A stretch of 64,000 nucleotides of DNA from Akebia trifoliata (taxonomy: Eukaryota > Streptophyta > Magnoliopsida > Ranunculales > Lardizabalaceae): NCBI GenBank assembly GCA_017979445.1, contig CM030707.1:17373086-17437085 (forward strand), read 5' to 3'. The notes under the pieces were generated by a model. The model did not search any database and was not told where the DNA came from. It saw nothing but the letters and a program-made list of their open reading frames with translations. Made by a program: the position numbers and the translations under genes. Of the stretch, positions 11,201 to 21,551 are shown piece by piece (the first letter of the stretch is position 1; each line of letters begins with the position of its first letter).

Positions 11201-14200
11201 TTTTAAAGGGACGTGAGTTGAGAAACATATTGAGACAAGTAAGCTCAATGACTACACAGTTTGCAAAAGTTGAAGTAAAGTAAATGTCAAAATTAAGCCA
11301 AAAGAAATTCATTGCATCTAATCTATTAATAACACAAGTGAAACAACACTTTCCTTACTAACTTAGTAAGATTTTAAACCTTACTAAGGGTTGTTTTGCT
11401 CTAAATTTCATCGAAAAACTCAGATCCAAAACAAAAATTTAAAAACAATTTCTTCTGAGCTTGATCCAAGGTTTTGAAAAGGGGCGGCTACCGAACTTCC
11501 ACCTAACTCCCAAATTTAAAATTAAAATTCAACGGTGAAAAATAACATCTTTTTTGGATTTTTTTTTTTTAAAGCTCATAGAATTTTTTCCTCTACAATC
11601 CTAAAGCATCAATCATGTTTTTGGATACCACAAGGTGAGCCAAAGGACCCTTAGTAACGGTGAAATCCTTACTAACTCAGTTAAGGCTAGTCGGACTCGT
11701 AACATAACATAAAAAAGAAAAAATGAAAGATGGTCAAACTGTAAAAACTGCCATTAGTGGGGGATTTTCAGAAAAGATAAACACTTACCGCTGTCTGAAT
11801 GGGATACTTGCTCCTCGGGAAATTAAGGTCAGGTAATTCAGTACTTCCATTCTTCTCTCTCTGCCGAACTTTGGTGGATAACTCCATCTCATCTGTATCA
11901 TTCAATGGCCTTTTGGATTGAGGCTCGAGTTGAGTAGTACCTTTATCCCGATTTATCTGATGTGTAGCATCGGAGGATTCTCTTGCAACCTTCAATTTAT
12001 TACCCAGGTCCCTAGACTGGATGACTCCAGTCTTCTGTTTTTCGGTATCTTTTGCTTCCACTGGAAGTACAGAAGTGTCCTTGTTGATATTTGAAGATGA
12101 ACAATGCTCCAATTTGATATTCGGATCAGAAGATTTCTTTTTGGAGGGTACCATAGTAGACTGCAATTGATTGGGTAATTTCTCATTTTGAGAATGCTCA
12201 ATTTTGGCAGATAAACTTTGAGAAAGGCTAGAAGAATTATTTCCCCCCAATGGTGCGGTCCTTGCAGCAGCTTTCATCCTCGTATTACCCATTTTTGCGA
12301 GTTTATTTGGTACATGTTCACCATCATTCTCACCACGAGTTGTTGAATCTTTCCTTCTTTTCTTCTTCGGTTGGTGGTTGGGTGATGCAATAGGGTCATT
12401 TCTGGCAGATGAAAAACAATGGGAAAGGATCAAAAATAAAACTGAAGAAATTAAGTAAAATTCAAATATAATCATTTCGTTGTAGAAAAGAAAAGGTAAC
12501 CAGAAATCATTGTTAACAGGTACAGGCAGCACAAAACTGTAAATATGACACCAGCATTTCTCATCATCATCTGAATCTAGGCCTTAAAATATTTTGTCTG
12601 CGAAAACGTTTCTCAATCTATCCAAAAAAAATGACAGAAAAAAATAACTAATCCTAAAATAATGAAACAAGTCAACTTGACCATCATTTTTTATGGATGG
12701 TGAAGGCAAGGTTTACTACATCATCAATTTAATTCAACAGAAGAAATAATAAGTAGCATGTAACCTACAAATGTGCAAACCATAGAAACTGCATCTGTGC
12801 TCTCAAGTTCATAAACAAACTAAAAGTATGTCCTCCCTCATCTCCAATTCTATGGGGAAAAGTAAACATTACAATGAAAAACCCTTTGGAATATTTATTT
12901 AGGCATGAACATCATTTTTTTTGCTAGGCAAGCAAGGGTTTAGTGGTTAATAGAGGTGAACGTGGGTTCAACAGGATGTGAACCTAGGTCATGGGATCAA
13001 CTCTCCTTGAGCCTTTACCAGCTTAGCAAGATCATTTTATATTTCTTAACATTTATGATAAAAATCCAAAGGTGTAACCCTTTTGAATTCTTCTAAAATG
13101 GGGTGAAAAAGCCTTCTAATTGCCTCCTAAAGCTAAAAACTTTGGAGGATTTAACAAATCATTTAGAAAAATGTGTTGGTCCTATCTTATCAGAAAAAGG
13201 AACTGTCTAGTTTTTCCACCCACAACCTTATAAAGAGGGTGAGTTGTTTATACCCGTGGAAACAGTGGTCACCAAACAGGGATGGTATCAGTGTTACCTT
13301 CAGGGTATCGATATGTGTTTGCGCACCAACTTCTAAAATTTTGAATAAGGCATACGACAGAAACAAATTAAATAAATAAAAAATTGAATGAGTTGCAATG
13401 ATGGATGTCATCCTTGTCAGAGAATCATAGCCCAACTTTGATGATTCTTCTTAGCTAAAACTAAATTTTTTTGCTACCCAAAAAGAAGATGCAATCATAC
13501 TCATCATCACCTTCCATCGCCAATCAAAGAGTGTATACCTTACTCAGGCTTTTCGAAAAATCCCAGTCACATTCGTCAATATCAACACTCAACATTTAAT
13601 TCCATTGTAACCAGTTTACCATTGTAATTTTGCAACTCCATCAATCCAAATCATCCTTGAATATAGCAATCAAAAATTCACTTTTGTTGTTGCATCTCAT
13701 GTTTGATTGCCACACTTGACCATCAATGTCAGCCAAAATCCTTCCTACTCTCTCGGTTTCTCTCTTCCAAGAGGTCTCATATGGAATTCATTCTTTTTTC
13801 CCTCTACTTGTTCTGATCTTCAAATAAAAAAGGGGGTTGTTTACTTTCTTAGGTACAATAAGCCAATCCCCTCTCCCACCCTTTTCCATTTTTACTTCTA
13901 TCTTCTTTTGGCCTAAATCATGTCCCACTTGGCTCAAACCTATTTGATTGAGACCAAACCTATCATGGCCCAGAGAGACTCTGAATCCTATTGGCCCAAG
14001 ATGCCTTTGAATCCTTGGTGGTCAAGCTCTTATCAGCCAATAGACGCCCATCTCCCTTTTAGGGCTCATTGATTTGTGTTGAGTTTATTCCTTCTCCACC
14101 CTCGAAAGTTTTGAGTTTTTTATCCTCCTTTACTTCACCATTATTCTATTCAACACTTCTATCACATTATGGCATGTGAATGATTATTTTATTGTGAGGT

Positions 14201-16123
14201 GGTAATTCTAGCAGTGAAGCATATAATCAATCACAAGTGTTTTTTAATGGAACTCAGCTTATGAGGTGTAGGCAATTGATTTTAATGATACAGATTTTGG
14301 CAAACTCGCATATACCGTTGATCCCATACTCTCAAAGATCAGTGATCCTCATTATTTTCTTCTGAGAAGGGGGGGGGGGGTAATATAGTAGAGACCGGGA
14401 TAGAGGAGTGTTAGTCATATGAAGAAATAATTATTAATTAAGGTAATAGTCAATTAGTATTTTTTTTTCATGTAATTGCATTTAATTCAATATAATTTCT
14501 CTCCTTAACAGTGGCATAACCTTGTGTCAATGTTCTCACAAGTAACTACTATCGAAATGCATCTTTATAACTACCCTTCCAGAATATACAAATCGCATAC
14601 CATATGAGGGGATAAATTTTCCAATGGTATCATATCATTAAACACAGAAAAATCCCATCACACCATCCAACGATTTGAATCCTAATCCTTGTGATTATAC
14701 TCTTCTTATAAGTGGACACATTGTACGTATTTTTTAATAAGTGATCATTTTATTCTTTATTCTGATCATATTGGTCTTCTAGTATTCTCCTACTTTCTAT
14801 ATAACTAGCAACATCAAATGTCTTTTTTGAATTTTAAACCTTGAAAAAGCATGTGATCGATCCAAAGATAAACAGATCACAAGACATGACTGTAGATAGA
14901 ACTGATTGTTCGAACAGAATTCATTCATCTGACACAGGCTAACATGTTAGAGGCAACAAGCAAACAACCAAAAAGAAGGGGGATGCATTTCTATATAACT
15001 AGCAACATCAAACGTCTTCTTTGAATTTTAAACCTTGAAAAAGCATGTGATCGATCCAAAGATAAACAGATCACAAGACATGACTTTAGATAGAACTCAT
15101 TGCTCGAACAGAATTCGTTCATCTGACACAGGCTATGACATGTTAGAGGCAACAAGCAAACAACCAAAAAGAAGGGGGATGCAGTAGAAAATGCATAACT
15201 TCATCACCTTCCTTATAGAACAGAAATGAGAACAGTAGCAAATAAAATCTAGAACATTGCCAACAATTTCAAAGAAAAGAAGGCTGCTAACGAGGATGGC
15301 TAAGATGAACTCACGTGGGTTCCAACTTGCCCCTATTAATAAAGAATCCATTGTGTTTTGTTGTTGATTTATCAACTTGAAAATACTCATCCTGCACAAG
15401 AAACCAGGGGACATTGGTTATAGTAATCTAATCTAGTCATAAAAAGACCATATAGGAACTATAAAGAAATGGGCATCAGGTCCTGCATAATGATCAAAGA
15501 AGTAATCATGAACTACCCGCGCTACCCTTAGGGGTGCACATGGTTCATATTGGTTCGGATTTTGGCAAAATTGGAACCGAACCAAACATGATCGGTTCTA
15601 CAAATTTAGAACCAAACCAATCCAATTACCCTATAGAACCGAACCAATCCAAACCAACCTTGGTTCGGATCGGTCTCGGTTCTCATACTTATTATTTTCA
15701 ATAATAAAATTGAAATGGTTAAAACTTAAAACTAAGCAAAATAACTATTAAATAAAGCATCACGCATAACATATAACACGTATAAACAAAACATCAACAT
15801 ACTTATTATTTCAACATAAACAAAGCATGACACATAACACATTAAAAATAAAAATCATGAAAAAATTAGAAAATAAAAATCATTTAACACTTACCTTGTA
15901 ACTTGTAAGAGATGATTGAATATCAAAGTCATTTTTAAAATCAAATGTTGTTTGTTGCTTGTTCAAAGTTGAAATCAAATGTTGCTTGTCACTTTGTAAT
16001 TAAAAGTAAGGGGGCACATTTTTTATGAGTTTTTTGTTAGAAAAAAACAGAGGAGATGAAGTTGAAGAGTTTAATGAGTTTCCTCTAACACACTAACACA
16101 GTTGTGTGTGTGCGCGCGCGCGC

Positions 16124-16157
<34 letters not shown>

Positions 16158-16295
16158 TGGGTTACATCTTCATTTTCCGAGAAGGTGGTGAGGTGAGTGA
16201 GGGAGACGAACGACGGCTAGGTTTTCTTCAAACTTGAAGAAAAGAGATATAGAGAATAGAAGAACGAAACTAAGAAAGGGTTTTATTTTTAAATA

Positions 16296-16354
<59 letters not shown>

Positions 16355-19009
16355 ATGAATTGGTTCGATTCTATTATACCCCTAATCCAGAACCAAACCA
16401 AATAATCGGATTTTTTTTTACAATCCACACCCGAACCAAACTATGCTCAATCTAAACCAATCCAATCCAAAAGGCGGATTGGTTCGGTTCTCGGATTTAC
16501 CCAATCCAATGTGCACCCCTAGCTACCCTACATAATTAGAATGCATGAAAGGCTATCTGATTATTGCTAATCAGCACTTAACCCATCTTGATATAAGTCC
16601 CACAGGACCATCTATAAACCGTGTAAACAAAAACACACATACGCCTCGTTTTAGATTTTCTCTTCTTTTGCTTGTTTGAAATGACATGTAGCCTGCTTAA
16701 AGTAGAGAGTGGCCTTTTATTATACCGATTTGTGTTTTTTAAGAAGGAAAAGTTGGTTTTTACTGTCCTAGTATCCATGAAATGAAAGGAATTTTGATTA
16801 TTACTATTATTGGGCAGATTAGGATACGTGAAATATTACGAAGGATCATAGCTTCACTAGATCAACACTAAGAGCAGTTGTCTATCTAAAGTCATGACTT
16901 AGACTCGTCAAACATTAATTATGCTATTCGGGATGTGTGGAATTAGGAGTTGAATCAACAAGGAGAATTTGGACAACCAGGTGCCAATTGAACTTTTCCT
17001 TCACTATCTCTGAGAATAAATATACTGCGAAAGGCCTTTTATTGATCCTGTGAAGGTGAACGTTTCCACATTTATTCCACAATTATAAATATTACTAATT
17101 AAATATGTTCCAAAATGGCATTAAATGTCATAAGATTTGATTAGAAACTTCCCATTCCTACTTTTATCATTCATTGGAGTAACTCTGCATTGGTTATTTT
17201 TTTTACTTTTCTGAAAAATGACTTTTTGCAAGTAAATAGTCAAAAATGACTTTTTGCAAAATGAAATTGCAATTTTCACTAATAACTGAACGATGCTATA
17301 GCATGAATTTTTTTAGCCAAGTGATGAAAATTTAGCATGCCTTTGACCCCTTTACTGTTAAGCAGCTTAACAGCTTTCAAGGTTATCTTTTATAGACTTT
17401 GATATCACAGAGGTGCCAGCTTGCACGGGATTGGTGTTTGTCATGAATAAGTAAAGAGAACCTCCAAATAATGGATTGGTGTTTGTCATGTACCAGATAA
17501 AATCACCATTTTTCTACTGATAGCAAGCAAGGTAAAAATATTCTATCACGCTACAAAAGATTTAATATTGCAACGTAAAGATTTTCATAGTTAAATAATT
17601 ATGACGATGCTAACTTACTACCAAAAATGTGAATAGCATAAAAAACATTCATCTTCATGATTGAGGCTTTATTCATTCCCATTTATTACCGAGTCTAATA
17701 ACTAATTACATAAAGAAAACCACAAAAGATTAATAATAATAATAATAGTGATGATGATGATGATGAAACCCACCAGGTCAGCATCATCTATAAAAGAATC
17801 TTCTGTGTCATATTGATCATCATCGGGAACATCACCAAGTTCTTCCTCGTCACTACTTTGCTTACCCTGAAATCCATCAGTTGTTAAGTTACCACACCAA
17901 ATTCAAATATTGAAATAAAACAATAATGTAACAAGATCATAGCCACTTGCATTTAAAACAATGACTAAGAATATCAGAAATACAGTTTTGGAATCATGGT
18001 ATTTATAAAACTTTCCAATAAAGAATTAAAGGTAAAACAAAACCGCATTCTGTACCACATAGAGCCGTTCAATCTTCTCAATAACAGCACTAAAACGATT
18101 TGAGGGAGGTTCATCCTTCAGTTCGGATTCCTCAGGTTGGCCCTACAAAAATGAAACAAACTAAGAACTAGTGATAACAGTCAATGAGATGAATGACCAT
18201 AAGGGATCTAATAAAATATGTACTCATGCAACCAATACCATCATGGAAAGATGAAATGTACATATTAAGGCATGCATGATGCACACAAAGAAGAAGCCTT
18301 CATGCACACCACATACATGAACACTTCTTTACCAACTGAAGAGGTTCGAGATGCATCCAAGGCATTTGAACGTCTCATGAGGAAATACAATTGTTTTAAT
18401 ACAATTGTTTTAGTCCCTATAAGGTTAATGTCCAAAAATTCCAAATCAAATCACATAACCACCAACAAAAAAATTAAGACATCCAAATGTTCGGGCATAT
18501 CAAACATTGGTATTAAGAGACATGCTAAAACCAGCAGCTATGCGGTCATTTCTATCTTGGGTCTTTCTGTATTTTGGGGGTAAGTCTTCAAAGAGTTCAA
18601 GGGGGCGTTCGTTAGATGGGAGTGGGTTTGTAATTTATCTTCTATGTCATGTCTGCGTTATTTGTTGGGGCTCTTGTTTTGGACTGGTCATATCGACTTC
18701 CCTTCTTTCTAGTCTTTGAATAAAAAAATTTATTTAATCCCTCCCACCAATATATTATAAAATAAAACAACAACGGTGAGTCCCACTCTTTGTCTCAAGA
18801 TTTATACCCCATAAATAACATATCTTGAGGACAAGTTTTACCTTTTCTCTTCTTCCTCTTTCCAAAAATACTCCTAACTTTATTCTATTTCTTCTTCTAC
18901 TCTTTTCCAACTTTATTGTATTTCTTCTTCTCCAAACTGTATTATTTTTCCTCTTTTACCCCCCTTAATCCCAAAGAGGATGCTCACATTGTACGCACAG
19001 GCAAACTCT

Positions 19010-19042
<33 letters not shown>

Positions 19043-19860
19043 TTAAGGCTTGCGTGATGCATGTAAATAAGAAGCCTTCACATGCATCAAACATGTAAAC
19101 ACTTATTGGCCAACTAGAGATTGTTCGAGATACATCCAGGGCATTTTGCATGGAACCGTGAGGAAATACAATATTTTAGTCCCTACTCCATACTAAGTTA
19201 ATTTCCAGCCAATCAAAACTGCAATACATGTTACTGAGTACAATATCGCCTAACATCAAGGACCTAGTTTTTTTCGTTTTGTTTTTGTTTTTTTTTTATT
19301 ATTATTATTATTATTTTGCTAAGTTTTTTGGTATAAAATTAAACTTTGTTAAGTAACAAAATAAATGAACAAGGAAATAATCCAAAAAAACAAAATTACT
19401 TGTTATACAAAACAATATAGAAGCAATTCATGAAGAACATCTACAATCCAACATATCCAATGCTAGATGATAAAAAAGCAAAATTACCAAGATCGATTAT
19501 CAGATAAATGAAACCAAATGATTACTCTCATAATTACATAAACCAGTCAAATCAAACCAACAATTAAATAAGAAGAAGATCAAACCGAAGCCTCACAGGA
19601 GCGATTCGAGACTCGAGAGCCGGATGAGCACCAGTAGGAGGATCAGGTGGAGGAAGAGGAGGTGGATTGGACTTGTTAGATTCCTTGATGAGTTTCTTCC
19701 ATGAAACAATGGTGGTTTCACCTGGTCTGAGTTCGATTGTGAACCTCTGTCTTTCCTTTGAAGACGACGAAGATGAAGCAGCAGCCATGGCGGCCACTGC
19801 TGCGAAGGATGAAGAAACCCTAGAAGAAGTACCACCAACAACACCCTCATTCTCCTCCAT
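5262..19860 (-). CDS. UBN: Ubinuclein (UBN), HIRA histone H3.3 chaperone complex subunit
   Basis: Thirteen phase-consistent coding exons on the minus strand: 19860-19597, 18142-18056, 17866-17774, 15391-15315, 12401-11789, 10939-10840, 10666-10557, 10426-10340, 10104-9979, 9688-9548, 9460-9413, 7155-7054 and 5750-5262 (stop). The protein is 778 aa, near the size of Arabidopsis UBN1/UBN2. Residues 1-60 hold a Ser/Ala-rich leader, then RFTIELRPGETTIVSWKKL, typical of plant ubinucleins. Residues about 89-172 form the HUN/HRD domain that binds HIRA, with RFSAVIEKIERLY followed by an acidic DEEELGDVPDDD stretch and DTEDSFIDDADLDEYFQVD. A basic nuclear signal KKKRRK lies at 186-191. Residues 379-616 form the conserved ubinuclein middle region (RPKGTMLERAIRELEEIV; AVKRRLPREVKQKLAKVARLA; GPQIRKLYVELAELWPNG). 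The tail is Ser/Lys-rich and poorly conserved. In the family the role is nucleosome assembly with H3.3, in the nucleus. Orthology to UBN1 versus UBN2 is not resolved. Confidence 0.93.
5820..5990 (-). mobile_element. Short antisense LINE 3'-end scrap in the last UBN intron
   Basis: A T tract on the plus strand (about 5814-5825) is followed by GGTAAAGATCAAGATAATTC and non-coding, A-rich sequence. Read on the minus strand it resembles the A-tailed 3' end of the LINEs seen elsewhere in this window (for example 34861-35541). No target duplication was found. A similar motif, GGGTAAAGATAATTTTATTG, sits at about 6891-6910 in the same intron. Confidence 0.4.
7640..8030 (+). pseudogene. Degenerate LINE (L1-type) reverse-transcriptase fragment in UBN intron 11
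   Basis: The plus-strand translation contains GGHILDRVLIANKCI (about 7751-7795), then GMVYKIDLEKANW, FWSKLIHWIMK and, after a stop near 7925, SILVDGSPAEFFRG. These match in order the conserved plant LINE reverse-transcriptase blocks (RQILDxVLIANE, KIDLEKAYD, GSPxxxFxxxRGLRQGDPL). The catalytic YADD box is missing and the frame is broken, so it is a dead fragment. It lies antisense to UBN between exons 11 and 12. Confidence 0.75.
11345..11700. repeat. MITE-like repeat in UBN intron 5 (copy A)
   Basis: This stretch matches 20250-20600 block by block. Shared words include CACTTTCCTTACTAACTTAG, ATTCAACGGTGAAAA, GAATTTTTTCCTC and TGTTTTTGGATRCCACAAGG. Its ends are partly inverted (ACTTAGTAAG...TTACTAAGGG at left; CCCTTAGTAA...ACTAACTCAG at right). 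Non-coding, so probably a non-autonomous DNA transposon. Exact ends and target duplication were not established. Confidence 0.6.
14794..15183. repeat. Tandem duplication, two copies of about 194-196 bp, in UBN intron 4
   Basis: Copy 1 is 14794-14987 and copy 2 is 14988-15183. Both start TTTCTATATAACTAGCAACA and end AGAAGGGGGATGCA. They differ at only about ten positions, so the duplication is recent compared with the surrounding transposon debris. Copy 2 ends about 130 bp from exon 4. No coding content. Confidence 0.9.
16103..16157. repeat. Compound microsatellite (TG)n(CG)n(TG)n(AG)n
   Basis: About 36 bp of uninterrupted alternating purine-pyrimidine with a central (CG) run, followed by about 18 bp of (GA). 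It is inside the hAT element in UBN intron 3. Confidence 0.95.
16300..16352. repeat. (TA)n microsatellite
   Basis: About 26 TA units inside the hAT element; probably length-polymorphic. Confidence 0.95.
17731..17766. repeat. (AAT)n(GAT)n microsatellite beside the UBN exon 3 donor
   Basis: Runs of AAT and then GAT/TGA triplets end about 7 bp from the donor of UBN exon 3 (exon ends at 17774, minus strand). Length changes here would fall in the first bases of intron 3. Confidence 0.85.
18265..19207. repeat. Diverged direct duplication in UBN intron 1 flanking other insertions
   Basis: The segment 18265-18430 and the segment about 19040-19207 share ordered blocks: GAAGCCTTCA, GTTCGAGATRCATCCA, GGCATTT, GAGGAAATACAAT, TTTTAGTCCCTA. 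Between them lie a LINE-like 3' tail (about 18540-18735, ending AATAAAAAAATTT), a T/C-rich stretch (18770-19010) and a TA microsatellite (19014-19040). Confidence 0.65.
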
Positions 19861-20249
19861 GGAGACGAAGATGGAGGAATTTTAGCTAAATTTTGAAATT
19901 TTAGGGCATTCGAAACAATGAAATTTCAGAAAAAAAAAAAGTGGCGAAGATTTATAAGAGAGTGAGGAATTAAATTTCTAGGGCAAAAAAAAAGACGAAA
20001 GTATTAATTGCGAGTGAGCGAATTAGTCTGAAAAAAAATCCAGAGAGAGACAACTGTAGCTTCGCCTGCGCGGGATACTAAAATCTTTAACCGCACATCT
20101 CTGCTCCTCTCTCACACACTTCATCGTAATTGTAAATTAATTGGGTTTTTACATTATAGTCCTCAAAGTACTAGGAAATTGAGATGAGATCCCTTAATCC
20201 CGAATCTGTCATGGATCGGATACGAGGATCTATTCCTTTAAGAAAAGGA

Positions 20250-20600
20250 GGGAAAACACTTTTCTTACTAACTTAGTTATTCTTGAGCTTAAATGGATTA
20301 CAAAATTGGCAATCCAACACCACAGCCCTCTAGATTTTATGGAAAAACTGGTCAAAAGAAATTTTAAAAAATAACTTTTGAGGGCCTTGGTCCAAGGTTT
20401 AAAAAATGGATGGACTCTCAGGTTTAAAGTTAATATTCAACGGTGAAAAGTAATAATCTTCAAAAAATGATTTTTTTTCAAAGTTCGTATAATTTTTTCC
20501 TCTGCGACGTTGTGACATGGGATTATGTTTTTGGATGCCACAAGGTGAGCTCAGCGACACTTAGTAAGAGTTTAAATTTTACTAATTTAGTAACACTAGT
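20250..20600. repeat. MITE-like repeat upstream of UBN (copy B)
   Basis: Same family and orientation as 11345-11700, with shared blocks TTACTAACTTAG, GGTCCAAGGTTT / GATCCAAGGTTT, ATTCAACGGTGAAAA, ATTTTTTCCTCTRC and CCACAAGGTGAGC. Non-coding. Confidence 0.6.
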
Positions 20601-21432
20601 TGGACTCTTCCTTTTAATCCTAAAACTTGGGATCCACATTAATGATTAGGCATTTGCTGAGGATACAGTTCAAATCGAGAACTGAACCAAACCGGTAGAT
20701 TTGGGTCGTTTTGGAGTAAGTTGCAATTTGACTCTGGAAAAAGAAAATGGAGAATCGAACAAATTTGATTTGATTCTCAGTTCAAGGTTTGTATGGAAAC
20801 CGAGAACCAAACCCTTGATGATCACTACTTTTTAAGTATTAAGACGTAGATGGATGGTTTTTTTTCATGAAATTTCATGTTCATTATTTATTTATTATTT
20901 TATAAAAAATATGTTGCTTCCAAGGAGGTTTATAAGGAATTGGCATTCCATAAAATCAAAATCGAACCAAATTAACTTTAGTTCAATTTGGTTTTGGTTT
21001 GGTTCGGTACTATAAGCAATTCAGCTCGATTCTGGTTCTTACTTAGTGGAACCAACCTATGTTGGTTCGATTCCAATTTGGCCCAATACTGAACCAAACC
21101 TAGCCAAGTTTCACCCATAATAATAATAATTATTATTATTATTATTATTACAGATTGAATTTTGATACTTGATAATGTGAATTTGAAAATTTAAAATATG
21201 TGGTACCTACTCTTTTTTTTTTTCCTTTCTTTCTATTCTTTAATATTAATTATCTATTAAAAAATTATATGTATGCTGAGATTTACGTCTTATGTCTCGA
21301 GGCTTATGCCTCGAGTCATCAACCAACCAAGTGCCTTGCCTTGCCCTCGGGGTCTGAAAACATTGGTCATAAAAACGAATGAGATGCCAGCCAACGACCG
21401 GATTAACAAACCCGCCTAAGGTTTTCCTCCCA

Positions 21433-21438
21433 TTTATT
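21433..21438 (-). terminator. Candidate FCLY polyadenylation hexamer
   Basis: AATAAA on the minus strand (TTTATT on plus) lies about 115 nt after the FCLY stop codon, a plausible distance for a plant near-upstream element. Position only; cleavage site unknown. Confidence 0.35.
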
Positions 21439-21551
21439 AACATCATTTATATTCTACATACAAAATCACATTATCTATTAGCGAATTTATACATTCCATA
21501 CGATTGTTCAAGAAGATAAGAAATTTCATTCAAACATCCCAATCTTATAAT

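Larger units (their letters stand above)
15529..16521. mobile_element. Non-autonomous hAT-type transposon, 993 bp, with perfect 8-bp target duplication
   Basis: The termini are the 12-bp inverted repeat TAGGGGTGCACA / TGTGCACCCCTA, matching the hAT end consensus (YARNG). Direct 8-bp repeats GCTACCCT lie at 15521-15528 and 16522-16529. Both subterminal zones are dense in AACCAAACC / TGGTTCGG words, like the transposase-binding repeats of hAT elements. The interior has no transposase. It holds a TG/CG/GA compound microsatellite (16103-16157) and a 53-bp TA microsatellite (about 16300-16352). It lies in UBN intron 3. Confidence 0.88.
19861..21551. other. Intergenic region: UBN promoter side and FCLY 3' side
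   Basis: Next to the UBN start (19861-20150) is an A-rich leader region without an obvious TATA box. At 20250-20600 lies the second copy of the MITE-like repeat of UBN intron 5. At about 20660-21115 there is a stretch rich in AACCAAACC / GGTTCGG words that resembles the subterminal DNA of the hAT element at 15529. An (AAT)/(ATT) microsatellite is at 21118-21150. No coding gene seen. Confidence 0.55.

Noticed and set aside
12940..13030. Possible SINE in UBN intron 4
   Set aside because: TTTAGTGGTTAATAGAGG looks A-box-like but no proper B box, tail or duplication was found.
13690..14060. Retroelement-like T/C-rich stretch in UBN intron 4 with a short frame
   Set aside because: No conserved motif, ends or duplication could be found.
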